A stretch of DNA of 64,000 nt from Biomphalaria glabrata (Eukaryota > Mollusca > Gastropoda > Planorbidae). A program made the translations under genes and the position numbers. The notes below the pieces were generated by a model, which did not search any database, was not told the origin of the DNA, and saw nothing but the letters and a program-made list of their open reading frames with translations. The stretch is from positions 5,930,001-5,994,000 of the forward strand of contig NC_074716.1 of the NCBI RefSeq assembly GCF_947242115.1. Reading direction: 5' to 3'. Shown one piece after another: positions 21,434-31,700 of the stretch; within the stretch, counting starts at the first letter, position 1, and each line of letters opens with the position of its first letter.

Positions 21434-22316
21434 ATGTCTGTCTCAGCTTTTACGTTCCTAGTGCTTAGTGCCATAAATGTCATTTGGGCCATAGGTAAAT
21501 ATCTACCACTTGTGTCTTTTATATTTAGTACTAGCCAGATATTAACTATAGTCACTGATATAGTGCCATAGGTAAATATCTTCCACTTGTGTCTTTTATA
21601 TTTAGTACTAGCCAGATATTAACTATAGTCACTGATATAGTGCCATAGGTAAATATCATCCACTTGTGTCTTTTATATTTAGTACTAGCCAGATTTTAAC
21701 TATAGTCACTGATATAGTGCCATAGGTAAATATCTTCCACTTGTAAATTTATTGTTTAACTACGAGAAAGTTAACATTTTTAGGCGGATGTGAATTTTAT
21801 GATTAAAATGTTATATACGTTTTTCTGACTATTGATTAAAAACTATTCATTTGTGTGGCGATGTCAATTGTTTTCGTTACAGATATTAAAGTGAGTCTGG
21901 ACAACACTAAGGTATATACCCCAATAGCTTCCAAAAATAAACTCTATTACATCTCTAAGTCTAACTTTGTCAGTTACACCCAGGCCAGCACCTGGTGCTC
22001 ACAGAATGGAGGAGGCTACCCAGCAGAGATCGATACCGCCGAAGAGCTTGGATTAATTGAACAGTACGCGTCTTCTACTAACTTGGACAGAATCTTCATC
22101 GCAGGCACTGATGCCAAGAAAGACGGCGTATTTTTTAGTCAACGAACTGGAGCATTCATACACATTTACAACTGGGCCAACGGAGAACCCAATAATGATG
22201 GTGGAGTAGAAGACTGTCTAGAGTTGTACGGCAATGGACAGGGCAGGGTGAATGATACCCCATGCAACAGAGCCTCAATCTCCCACTATGTTCTCTGCGA
22301 GCTTGATCTATTTTAG
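21434..22316 (+). CDS. Secreted C-type lectin, copy 3 (two coding exons)
   Basis: The coding exons are 21434-21494 and 21883-22316, joined in phase 1 to give 164 residues. The signal peptide differs from copy 2 (AFTFLVLSAIN instead of AFALILLSAIN). The mature lectin is identical, with four core cysteines, EPN and VND. The intron is only about 390 bp because the LINE tail present in copy 2 is missing. It begins with a 77-bp repeat that gives the 5' splice site and the exon's last six bases four times over. The first (21494/21495) is the one that matches copy 2. Use of a later one would insert 77, 154 or 231 extra bases. A poly(A) signal follows at about 22341. Confidence 0.92.
21489..21745 (+). 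repeat. 77-bp tandem repeat containing the lectin 5' splice site
   Basis: 'ccatag/gtaaatatc' recurs at 21489, 21566, 21643 and 21720 at exact 77-bp spacing, with near-identical sequence between. The repeat is absent from copy 2, so it arose after that duplication. Confidence 0.92.
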
Positions 22317-22511
22317 AAAAGTTCCCAAAGCAGATTGATGCAAATAAAAATAAAAAAAATCAAAGATAATCTGTGTTTCTTTTTTTTTTCTTTTCTTTTG
22401 CGAGTTTTTTAAAATATATTTTTTTAAATAAATTTCTTTTGTTTCCCAATCTTTCTGGTTGGGCCTGAGCTAAAAAGCTAGGTAGGATATTGTAGTCAGA
22501 GTGTTGTTATG

Positions 22512-22950
22512 GTGTGTGTGTGTGTGTTGCTATGGTGACGGTAGGAGGACGTTAGCGATTGGTTGTGAATGATGCTACATAGATGACCTTGTCGTCGTTT
22601 TAGTTAGGACAGACGACTCCAGACTGAAAGTTTGTGTTATTAGAGTGAAATAGATTTTGTTTCAAAAATATATTACTTAAGTGTCTTTTGTGTATTTTAT
22701 CTCATGTTGACTTAATTTTTGTCTAAATTATACTAAAAGTGTTGTTTTTTGTTTTTTTTCAAAAAAGGAAAATACTCAAGTTATTTATTAGTTAAGATGT
22801 AATACGATTAGAACGGTTTAGTTGTCTTCCAGCAGTTTGATGCTACAAGTGAACGACTGGTAACATTATATTGGTGTCAGAAGAAAGATGGAGAATTGAA
22901 CAGAATATTGTGTTAGAGTGAAGGACAACAAAATACTGGTGTCAGAAGAG
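22512..22950 (+). mobile_element. LTR-like remnant plus leader, in lectin unit 3
   Basis: Same parts as at 2836 and 14012: an LTR-like segment ending near 22865, then 'ttggtgtcagaag'. It is probably Ty3/gypsy-type, noncoding and a fossil. Confidence 0.45.
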
Positions 22951-23000
22951 AACGTCTTCTATTAAAACGTCTTCTATTAAAACGTCTTCTATTAAAACAT
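22951..23000. repeat. 15-bp minisatellite, short allele
   Basis: About four 'acgtcttctattaaa' units, against about 14 in unit 1. Confidence 0.8.
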
Positions 23001-23009
23001 TGTCCCTAA

Positions 23010-23520
23010 AGTGAACAAACACATACATACTTTTCTCTAAATAACAAATCAATGTTAAATCTGAATCTAAAACCACGCTGTTTAGCTAATTTTTTTGAAT
23101 AAGTATAATGGTCAAACCAGAGTTTTCCCCGTGTGGCCAACTAGCTAGTCATTCTTTTCACAGTGATAGACATCAACTCTTAAATTTCTAGACAAATCGT
23201 TAGAGCCGTTTTTGAGATCCGTGTCCAGGTTCCACCCACCCAGAAGCTTTTCCCCGCCCAGGTTTCTCCATGACATTCTGAATTGAAAAATGTATTGCAA
23301 AAAAAAATATCAATACTTTTAGATGCCCATCTTTACAATACCTCAATTCAAATAACACTTTCCTAGTGGAAGGTGGACACGGATCTCGAAAAGGGCTCTA
23401 ACGATTCTCCTAAAAATTTTACAACTGATACAAACCGTTGAGAAAAGAATATTTTTTTTTCTTCATAGACTACATTCTCCAGTTTAAATTTAGAGTTGAC
23501 CTACTTACAAAAAAACTAGG
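23010..23520. repeat. Duplicated flank shared with 3470-3970
   Basis: Noncoding sequence close to that behind lectin copy 1. It marks the right edge of the lectin unit. Confidence 0.75.
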
Positions 23521-24070
23521 CTACACTTAATGGAAAGGCATAGCACAGTTGACATTTATATATATATATATATATAATTCTCTTCGTCGCTCAAGAGTTT
23601 GGACGACAAGAAGAAGTAAAGGAAAGATCACTCTCTTATTTCTGAGGCTAGTCACCCCACGTAAAAACAAGAGGGGGGAGAACAAGTATTCACTGGTCAC
23701 TACGGATGGCTGCCTGGTTTAATATAATGCTATAACGTAACTATCAATTAATTCAACAGGGTTGAAAACAAATTCGACATAGTTGTGTGGTGTGCAATTG
23801 TTTCATTTTATTTCGAACACACCCTAAAGAATGAAATAAACGGAAATGTAAAAAGTGTTGAAGACCTAATCTAAATTAAAAATGCAAAAGTAACTTTTTT
23901 CTATTTTTGGTTGAAACAAAATCTCATTATATGGGAATCCTGATCTAGATTTCATGATTCTAGAAATATTCTTTGCATGATCACGTAAAGTAGTTTTTAA
24001 AAAGTTCATTAGTAAACATAATAAAAGATGATTTCCCTTTTAAGCAATCATCTGAAATGTGGGATCCGTG
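23520..24070. other. Noncoding stretch
   Basis: A short AT run (23558-23577) and AT-rich sequence. I see no gene. Confidence 0.4.
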
Positions 24071-24079
24071 GTGAAAAGG

Positions 24080-24296
24080 CTAAGTATTAAAGTATGCTTG
24101 AACATAGCTTGACTTGGCTACCTATTAAAGGGGCTCCAAGTTCGACACTCAACTCGAGCGGAGTTTTGTTTACTGAGCGCCTAAAGGCAGCACGGAAAAC
24201 CAACTCCTACATTCCCCCTTCCCCCACTGGTCCACAAATGAGATTGGACCAAAGCGCTCTGAGCATGTTATAAGCATGAAAGTAGCGCTAAAATTT
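24080..24296 (+). repeat. SINE family C
   Basis: It contains 'gttcgacactcaactcgagc', 'gagcgcctaaaggcagcac' and 'gcatgaaagtagcgct'. Confidence 0.8.
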
Positions 24297-24439
24297 AATA
24301 GATCTAGATCTAGATTGAATCTAATTGAAAATATGAATATAATCTACTTATCTAGTCTTAAGTCTCTATCTAGATCTAAATCTAAACCATATAGATCTAA
24401 CAAGTGTTCTAAATGCAACCAGTGTTAATTTTACATAGT

Positions 24440-24790
24440 TTATTTGACATTTCATATTACATACACAACAAAGACCAAAAAACTCCGCTGCCTTGCCGTT
24501 AAACCCAGAGATGATAAAGAACTCGGCAGACAACTGTGAGAACCCCTGGGCAGCGTACAGCAGACAGTGCTACACTCATGCAGAACAAGCGACGCAGCTG
24601 AATCAAAACGAATTGTTCCTTTGGACCCAAAAGCTGTTTTGATAAGAGAAGGGGTGGGATCTTTAACGACCATAAGCATTGCGAAGGCTCTGGTCTCATT
24701 ACGAGATGATCCACTGAGATGGTCAACAACTATGTTAATAAAAAACACAATCAATCTATGTCTACCTGTGTCCTATAGAGAAGGTAAATG
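24440..24790. other. Unidentified open stretch, coding status unclear
   Basis: Both strands are open over about 200-300 bases. The plus frame (24567-24791) reads 'VLIREGVGSLTTISIAKAL' and ends 'SYREG' at a GAAG/gtaaat 5' splice-site-like sequence in phase 1, the phase used by the gene at 28.6-44.6 kb. No good acceptor precedes it. The minus frame (24452-24754) contains 'NETRAFAMLMVVKDPTP'. I recognise neither. It could be an upstream exon, an unknown repeat or chance. Confidence 0.25.
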
Positions 24791-25400
24791 AGAAAACCAG
24801 ACAAAACATTTATGTTAATGTTCACATTGAATTGAATGATGACTCATAAGTATAAGTCAATTCGAGACACACAATAAGCTGTGAGAGAAACAACATTAAT
24901 GCTGTGTATTATCATATAATGTCATCCTATTATCTAAACAAAAATTTTCTTTTTCTTTGTCATAGCTGAACTAAAAACCGAAGTATAACAACATGATTAC
25001 AGTTTTCAGGATGTCTACAAAATCAAAAACTTTTCTGGAAAGAAACGAACAAGCTTAACAAGATTATAATTTCTGATTTGATTCACAAAATAGAGATGCT
25101 CTACAACTCACGACCTACGTTGCTCTTTAATTTTAGGCTCCAGTGCTCATTCTTAAAGAATTATTTAAAGGCTACACTTTCGTTATTTTAACTGAATTAA
25201 AAGCTTTAAAAAATGACATTTCTTGAGTCGGACCGGGCAAGGTTGATTGACAACGATTCTTTTAATGCATGAGAGTGTACACTAAAGAGGTTTAAACAGG
25301 GCATACATTCAATGTTACACATAAAGGGGGAAATAGTTTAAATCTTTTGAGATCTAAACTATTTGATATTCTTACTAAACAACTGCTTGTGTTTTAAGGG
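24791..25400. other. AT-rich noncoding stretch
   Basis: I see no gene or recognised repeat. Confidence 0.4.
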
Positions 25401-25401
25401 T

Positions 25402-26189
25402 GACCGGTCATTTCATCCCCGGTCACTTAATCCCCGGTCACTTCATCCCCGGTCATTTCATCCCCGGTCACTTCATCCCCGGTCACTTCATCCCCGGTCA
25501 TTTCATCCCCTGGTCACTTCATCCCCTGGTCACTTCATCCCCCGGTCACTTCATCCCCGGTCATTTCATCCCCAATTAAATATTTTATATATAAAAATGA
25601 TTCTGTAGAATGCTTGTTGACATTTTATGACTTGTTACTAATGCGTTTATAGTGTTTCCTCTTCCACTTTGTTTTCTTAATGAGAAATCTTATAGTATAT
25701 TGTAAATCTGGGTGTGTACTTAGCTATAGCGCTTCTATTGGATGTGGGGTTGTAATATCATAATATTATCCGGATCGAAGGCCAAGTTTAGTGGAAGTAG
25801 TAAAAAATCATTAGAATAATTATGATCATGCCGCTGATAACTTATCATCAAAGTCCAAGGTGTGGTGCAAGTACGACCATGTTTCACTTTATTTTATTTT
25901 TCAATCGCTCTTTCTTGAAAATGGGCACGTCATTTTTAGCCTTGAAATAAGGTTTTATTTTTTTCTCATAAAGGCGGAGTTCACCCATCCTCGGGATATG
26001 ATGTCGCCTGTATAAGTTTTGCTTTAATTCCTTTTAAACATTAACCTGTTACAATTTTGTTATTTAAATAAAAAATGAATACATTAAATATTGCTCATTT
26101 CATAATTTTTAAAATTACAATTTGTTAGATAAAAATGATCAGAAGATGAAAATATCAGGGGATGAAATGACCGGGGATGAAGTGACCAG
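25402..26189. mobile_element. Element with inverted terminal minisatellites, copy 2
   Basis: The left arm holds about 11 'ggtcatttcatcccc' units (25402-25573). The right arm keeps only about two reverse units (26155-26189). The core is the reverse complement of 19925-20375. The open frame over the left arm is a repeat artefact. Confidence 0.8.
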
Positions 26190-26374
26190 TTATTCTATGT
26201 TTAAAATACTATTTTGTACCACTGATATAGTGATTCGTTACCTTATTTGTTTAGTTTTTTTTAGAAACATTATAAACATGTAAAACATACACATAATATA
26301 TGAGTATACACGCAAAAATGTATAGTGGACAATATCTGCACTATAATGAATCTTTAATCTTCAAACTTGTAAGT

Positions 26375-26580
26375 TCACATTTCAGACATTGCGATCTACA
26401 GGGCAAATGATGTTACGGTCTTCTGTTTCTTTGGCCAATGGTTAACTAGCAGGGTATCGTGACCAGCACAACGACCAACCGTCTTTCCTTTCCCCAATCC
26501 ATTGGAGCTAGGTGGACTCAGGAGCGCTCTGAAAATTTCGCAATTCGATATCCCAGTCTTCACTAAGATTCGAACCCAGA
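26375..26580 (-). repeat. SINE family B, diverged copy
   Basis: In reverse orientation it has 'gcgatctacagggcaaatga', 'gaccagcacaacgaccaacc' and 'aagattcgaaccc'. Confidence 0.75.
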
Positions 26581-26701
26581 TTTATAAAATAAAGTATAAA
26601 GATAATGCTAAAAAGACCACTGTTCCAATTTGTTAACCGTTTCATGATCTACCATAATTGTGTTACAGTGATTCTTTTATTTTCCTCATCTTCGTGTAAC
26701 G

Positions 26702-26901
26702 CAGGGGTACAGAGCACATGGGCCGCGACCCCCTTGGGGGTCGATTGACAATTTGCCAGGGGTCGCCTAAGACCATCGAAAATATGGATTGTCGTTGTCT
26801 ATTCTTCTTTTGCTGTGTGTGTGTGTGTGTGAGGGGGGGGTCGCGGCAGAGTGGGGGATTGTAAATAGGGGTCGCCAAGCATAAAGGGTCGAGAACCGCT
26901 G
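26702..26901. mobile_element. Non-autonomous hAT element, about 200 bp
   Basis: Starts CAGGGGTACAGAGC and ends GAGAACCGCTG, flanked by a perfect 8-bp target duplication GTGTAACG (26694-26701, 26902-26909). It contains 'gaccccctt(g)ggggtcg' and a GT run. A sister copy is at 61717-61895. Confidence 0.85.
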
Positions 26902-27159
26902 GTGTAACGAGACTAGAGGATATACACGCAGACCTTTCCAAAATCTATTTCCAAGTCTTGATTCGGCTTGAACTATTTTCATTTTTTTTTATTGGTTCTT
27001 ATGCAGTAAAGCAAATTAGTCTTTGAAAAAAGATGATACGAAACTCTGAGGTCTATTTAATCAAGACTCATGATTGAACAAGAGCTTCACATTGTCTGAT
27101 GGTAAGTAACATTTCCTGCTAAATTGACATCATCAAAAAGTTTTTTCCTTAATAAGTAT

Positions 27160-27960
27160 AGTGTCTCTAGAATTAAATCTACCGGGAGTGCACATTACTT
27201 GCTTAGACACTCGGCGCAATGGGGCGGCATGCTGTCTCCACAAAGATCTGTCACTAGCAATATCTAAAGCATCTTGCCACCTGGTTTCCACCGTTCTAAG
27301 GTCCTGCATGCAACTGTCCCTGTTTGCGCTTTCCTTGTATTGGCCTTCTTGTCATGGCGGGAAGCGTGATCGAGAGGTTCAGTGCGCTTGGCTTGGCTAC
27401 CTAGAAGGGGGATCGAGGTTCGACACCCGACTCGGGCAGAGTTGCGTTTACAGAGCGCCTAAAGGAAGCACGGAAAACCAACTCCAAGATACCCCCCCCC
27501 ACTGGTCCACAAATGAGATTGGACCAAAGCGCTCTGAGCATGCTAGAAGCATGAAAGTAGCGCTATATAAAAGCTAAAATAATAATAATGGCAACTTTTG
27601 GTATGCGTAGTTCATTCTGTCGGAGGACACGCCCCGCAAACCACAGGCGACGCCCCAATTATGTCAGATGATTTTAATGTCTCGCCTGCATAACTTGCTG
27701 TTAGTATGATGACAGTGTTAATTAGGAGGGCACACATTTAAAATTAGTTTGAAATCGTAGACAGGGGCATATATTCCTGACATCTACGCTAAATTCTCTA
27801 AAGTACAGCTAACTGTTGATAATCCGACGTTTTTGATGATCCGACACCACCCCAAGTTCAAAGTTTATAAGTTTATGGAAAACAATTATTGCATTTTGGA
27901 AAATCTGTAAGCATTGTAGGAATATATACATTGTCGAACCACCTTGATTGTCCGACACTA
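27160..27960 (-). mobile_element. LINE family A C-terminal part and 3' end
   Basis: The minus strand encodes 'NRDSCMQDLRTVETRWQDAL', 'DIASDRSLWRQHAAPLRR' and 'YKESANRDS', the tail of a widespread invertebrate LINE polyprotein. A family C SINE interrupts it at 27358-27592, and the noncoding 3' part continues to about 27960. It is the uninterrupted counterpart of 17740-18815. Confidence 0.75.
27358..27592 (+). repeat. SINE family C nested in the LINE
   Basis: A full copy from 'gggaagcgtgatcgagagg' to 'gctaaaataataataat', with 'atggc' on both sides as a possible short target duplication. Confidence 0.85.
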
Positions 27961-28591
27961 TTTAATTCGATACACTCATTAATCCGACGCGGCACCGATT
28001 TAGCGACAATGTATGCTTTAGGTACAGGAAGGTGTTTTGACACTAAGTCTAGACTTTTCTTATATACATATTGCTTACTTAAGTTAAGTGCTGAAAACCT
28101 GTAATCAGTGTATGTATTAGAGTAATTAGACAGGTTGGATGACCTATGAGTGCTATCATTTTTTTTTTGTTTCTTGTGAGCACATTTCAGCAAAGTTGGC
28201 AAGTTTAAGCTTAAAACTTTCTCTCGTCCTGTAAACTGGGAAATTATTTCACTTCCACTGGCATTTCTTCGATTGAGGGCATCAGGCGACCTTCTGTTAT
28301 ATATATAACATTATATATTAGTGTCCACACATTTGATTTTCATTTTTCTCCCCACATCATTAAACTGAATATGACTATAAAAACATCTTTAAGGTCGTCA
28401 TTGCGGCACAGATCAGACTGGTTTCTACTTTTTGTTTGTAAATACATAATCAATGTCGGCCGAAGTTTGGAAGGGACCGCATAGCACTGCTTCACGGGCC
28501 AGATCTGACCCATTGGACGTAGTTTTTCAACACTAGTCTGAATGTTAGAAAGTAACTTTACTGTATAAAATTACATTGTTGTTATTTACAG

Positions 28592-28729
28592 GCCGACTAT
28601 TAAATGAATCGTCTTTCTTACAGACACAGAAGTCCTTTAGTGTGACTCAGATCAATGAACAAGACAATGCAAGTGGGCAGGGGTCAAACGGTGACGCTAG
28701 CAGTGGTTCATCTTTGAGCAACAGTGCAA
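28592..28729 (+). CDS. Cys-cluster gene, first exon recognised
   Basis: After 'gttatttacag'. It encodes LLNESSFLQTQKSF, then a Ser/Gly/Asn-rich stretch (QDNASGQGSNGDASSGSS). The donor is gcaa/gtaggt, one base into a codon. It has no cysteine. Confidence 0.5.
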
Positions 28730-31700
28730 GTAGGTGGTTGTCTGTGGTCATTCTTATTTCTAAGCATTCTTAATCTATATATGTTAGAAAAACATCAAGG
28801 AATATGACATCGGCGACATTAAAAAAAAAGGCTTTTGTTTAGGTCCTTTAGCATATCACACAAAAGCATGCTCATTAAGTTATGGTCGAACAATTTTGTA
28901 GACATATGGGGTAAGGGCGTGAAGTGGCCCTTCTGTTCAATTCTGTTGGGCCCCAGGAGACTCTTATTTGTACTAACTTCTGTTGATGATCTAGCGTTCC
29001 ATATAAACACTGTGCTATTATTAAAGTAACAAGATTATACAGTGCATACGTTTTTAGCAGTATTCTTTTTTAGCGGCCCCCGAAAGGGGAAAAGACGCTA
29101 TTAGTTTTGTGTGGTTTGTGTGTCCGTCCGTACGTCCGTACTTCCGTCAGTCTGTCTATCCATCCTTCCCGTTTAGATCTCACAAACTAGAATAGAAAAT
29201 GGAAATAGGACATCATGATATTTTAGATCATTCAAAATTCTGATGCAACGGCTTCTTTTTTTCTTTTCCGAAAGTGAATCATTTATTTTTTTTTAAATAT
29301 CTATGCAAGCAGATTTTTCAAACAATTACACCACTTTTCAATGAAAAACTTCAGGGGAGGTAACCTTTTTAAAAAGTCATGGACTTCTTCATTAATAACT
29401 CAAGCTTCTTTCACAGATTCGCACATTTGCATCTAAAGTCACAATGCTAAAAGTGTCAATGGATCATTATAAAATATATTTTCCATTTATCAACTAACTC
29501 ATTGAATAGAATACTGATTCAAATGTTGTTGTTGTTTTTTTTATTATTTGATACGAACTTCGTTTTATTTAGGTCCTATAAGTTTAAAAAATAACGAACT
29601 ACTTTTATAGCACGCAGTTTTGACATATACACATGATAGACTATAAAGGACAAAATAGAGCCCCCATCTACATATATTTATAATGTTTGCATAAGGTGAA
29701 TAATTATTATTTAAAAAAAAAATATACGTGTACGCTAAATGAATATATGGAGATCCTGTGGCTGAGGGGTAGAAGTCTTCGAATCTTGGTGAAGACTCTC
29801 GGCGGACCACTTCGGAGGCCGATCTTGAGTTTGTGTTTCCACACAAACTGTCTTTGTAATCTTGTTTTCAAAGGTATACTGCATTTATAAGTTGAACCAG
29901 TATTTACACATGCATGACAATTGATTAGTTTGTTTCGGGTTTTCCCGATCTAGCCACCCTATCGTATCAAGATAATCAACCGACAGCAATAAAAAGTGAA
30001 ACCGAAACTAGGTCTAGGAGAAAGAAAAAGTTGCTTCCCTTGTTCAATTGTTGTGGTTTAGGTAGGAACAGAGAGTCCGACAACAGAACTAACGGTAAGT
30101 AGCTTTCTCTGCCAATCTCTTTATAACAAAAAGACTTGTGCGTTTATTTTAAATAAGGAAAAAAAACGGTCAACTTTCCCTTTCAGACCTTGCGATCTTT
30201 AGGGCAGACGACAGGGGCGCGGTGGCTGAGTGGTTAAGCGCTTGGCTTCCGAACCTGTGATCCTGGGACGCTCTGAGTTCACTCAACTGTAATGGGTATC
30301 TGACTTTAGTTGGGGAAAAGTAAAGGCGGTTGGTCGTTCTGCTGGCCACGTGACCGATAACTTTTAATTTTTTTTACCTGACAACACAACAATACATCAA
30401 TGAAAATTAACCAGTTCGTTAATTAACTATTTGGTTAATAACTACTTTGTTGAAAAAGGGAAAGAAATTTTACTTGGGTGAAGTGATGGTATAAGTTTAA
30501 TTAGTCCCCTTTACAGGTCGCCGCTAAACATTGTAATAAACAATTTATAACTATACAGTCTTCTCTGGTCATGTGTACTTCACTAGCAGAGTGGTTAGCA
30601 CATCGGTCCATGAAGGCGTGAGCCACGAGTTCAAATTCAGGTCATTTCTAACCCCCCCCCCTTTTTTTTTTTGTTTTGGTAAATGCTTTTAAAAACCAAT
30701 TACGGAAAAATCCACCCAGATATCCCTTTCTTCCCCCCCCCCCTCCTCACCATTTTCCCAACTGATATGATAAGATCATTGCGCATTGAGAAAAGTGAAA
30801 GCTTGAAATAGCGCTAAACAAAAACAATTGGTAAAAATATTTCTAATCGCACAGATTTATTGTTGTCGGTCTACATCTATAAAAACATTAATAAAATGCC
30901 TGATCAAATTGATACAATGACACAATATATAAGCATTGTTTTTTAAAGGAATTTTTTTTTAGATCTTTCTTGTTATAATCTTTGTTTGACTATCTCTTGG
31001 TCCAGGGTTGTCCATTGGACATCTTTTTCTATCCCATCCCATGGTAATTTATGTCTTTACCATTCCTTCCCATGGGATCCCATTATAATATTAATATGGA
31101 ATCCAGTTCAAATCAATTCATTAAATTTATTAAAGTTTAGATCTTGTGTCTACTAAATAGGACTAAATGTACAAAGAAACAAGCAAAACGACAAAATGTA
31201 TTCGCTTTATTCACTTGAACCTTCAAAAGTATAATCTAACTATGAAAATTCAGCAATCATTCTGACCATATTGGGTTGCTACGTTTGCACAGCCTTGTAC
31301 TCAGTAACAACTAAACTTGAAGTGACTGCCTTCCTGCCTTAACAAACTATTTGAAATTAGCAATTCAGAATGAAATTTATTCAGCAACGGAACAGATGGC
31401 ACCAGATTAAAACTCGCTTTGTCAACAGTCAATTTCAGCCTAAATTTGTTTTGCAAAACCAAGTATCGAATACCGTTGAAATACAAATGTGTGCTGCCCC
31501 ATCCCATCTCTTGGGACGTTTCTCATTGGACTTTCTCATGGAACGTTTCTCATGGGACGTTTCACGTGGGACGTTTCTCATGGGAGGTTTCGCGTGGGAC
31601 GTTTCTCACGGGAATCCCAAAGTAATTACATTCCTATAGACAACACTGTCTCTGTCCCTCCAACTCTTTAAATTTCGGTGAAATCAGGAGCCAGGTATCT

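Noticed and set aside
25363-25608. 81-codon frame of HPRSLHPRS repeats
   Set aside because: Reads through the arm minisatellite of a mobile element.
27070-27105. Possible exon of the Cys-cluster gene ending gatg/gtaagt
   Set aside because: The donor is good, but the phase-1 frame has a stop close upstream and no acceptor fits. A noncoding exon cannot be excluded.
27161-27577. 138-codon plus-strand open frame
   Set aside because: It is antisense to a LINE tail and runs on into a SINE C copy. The real coding memory is on the minus strand.
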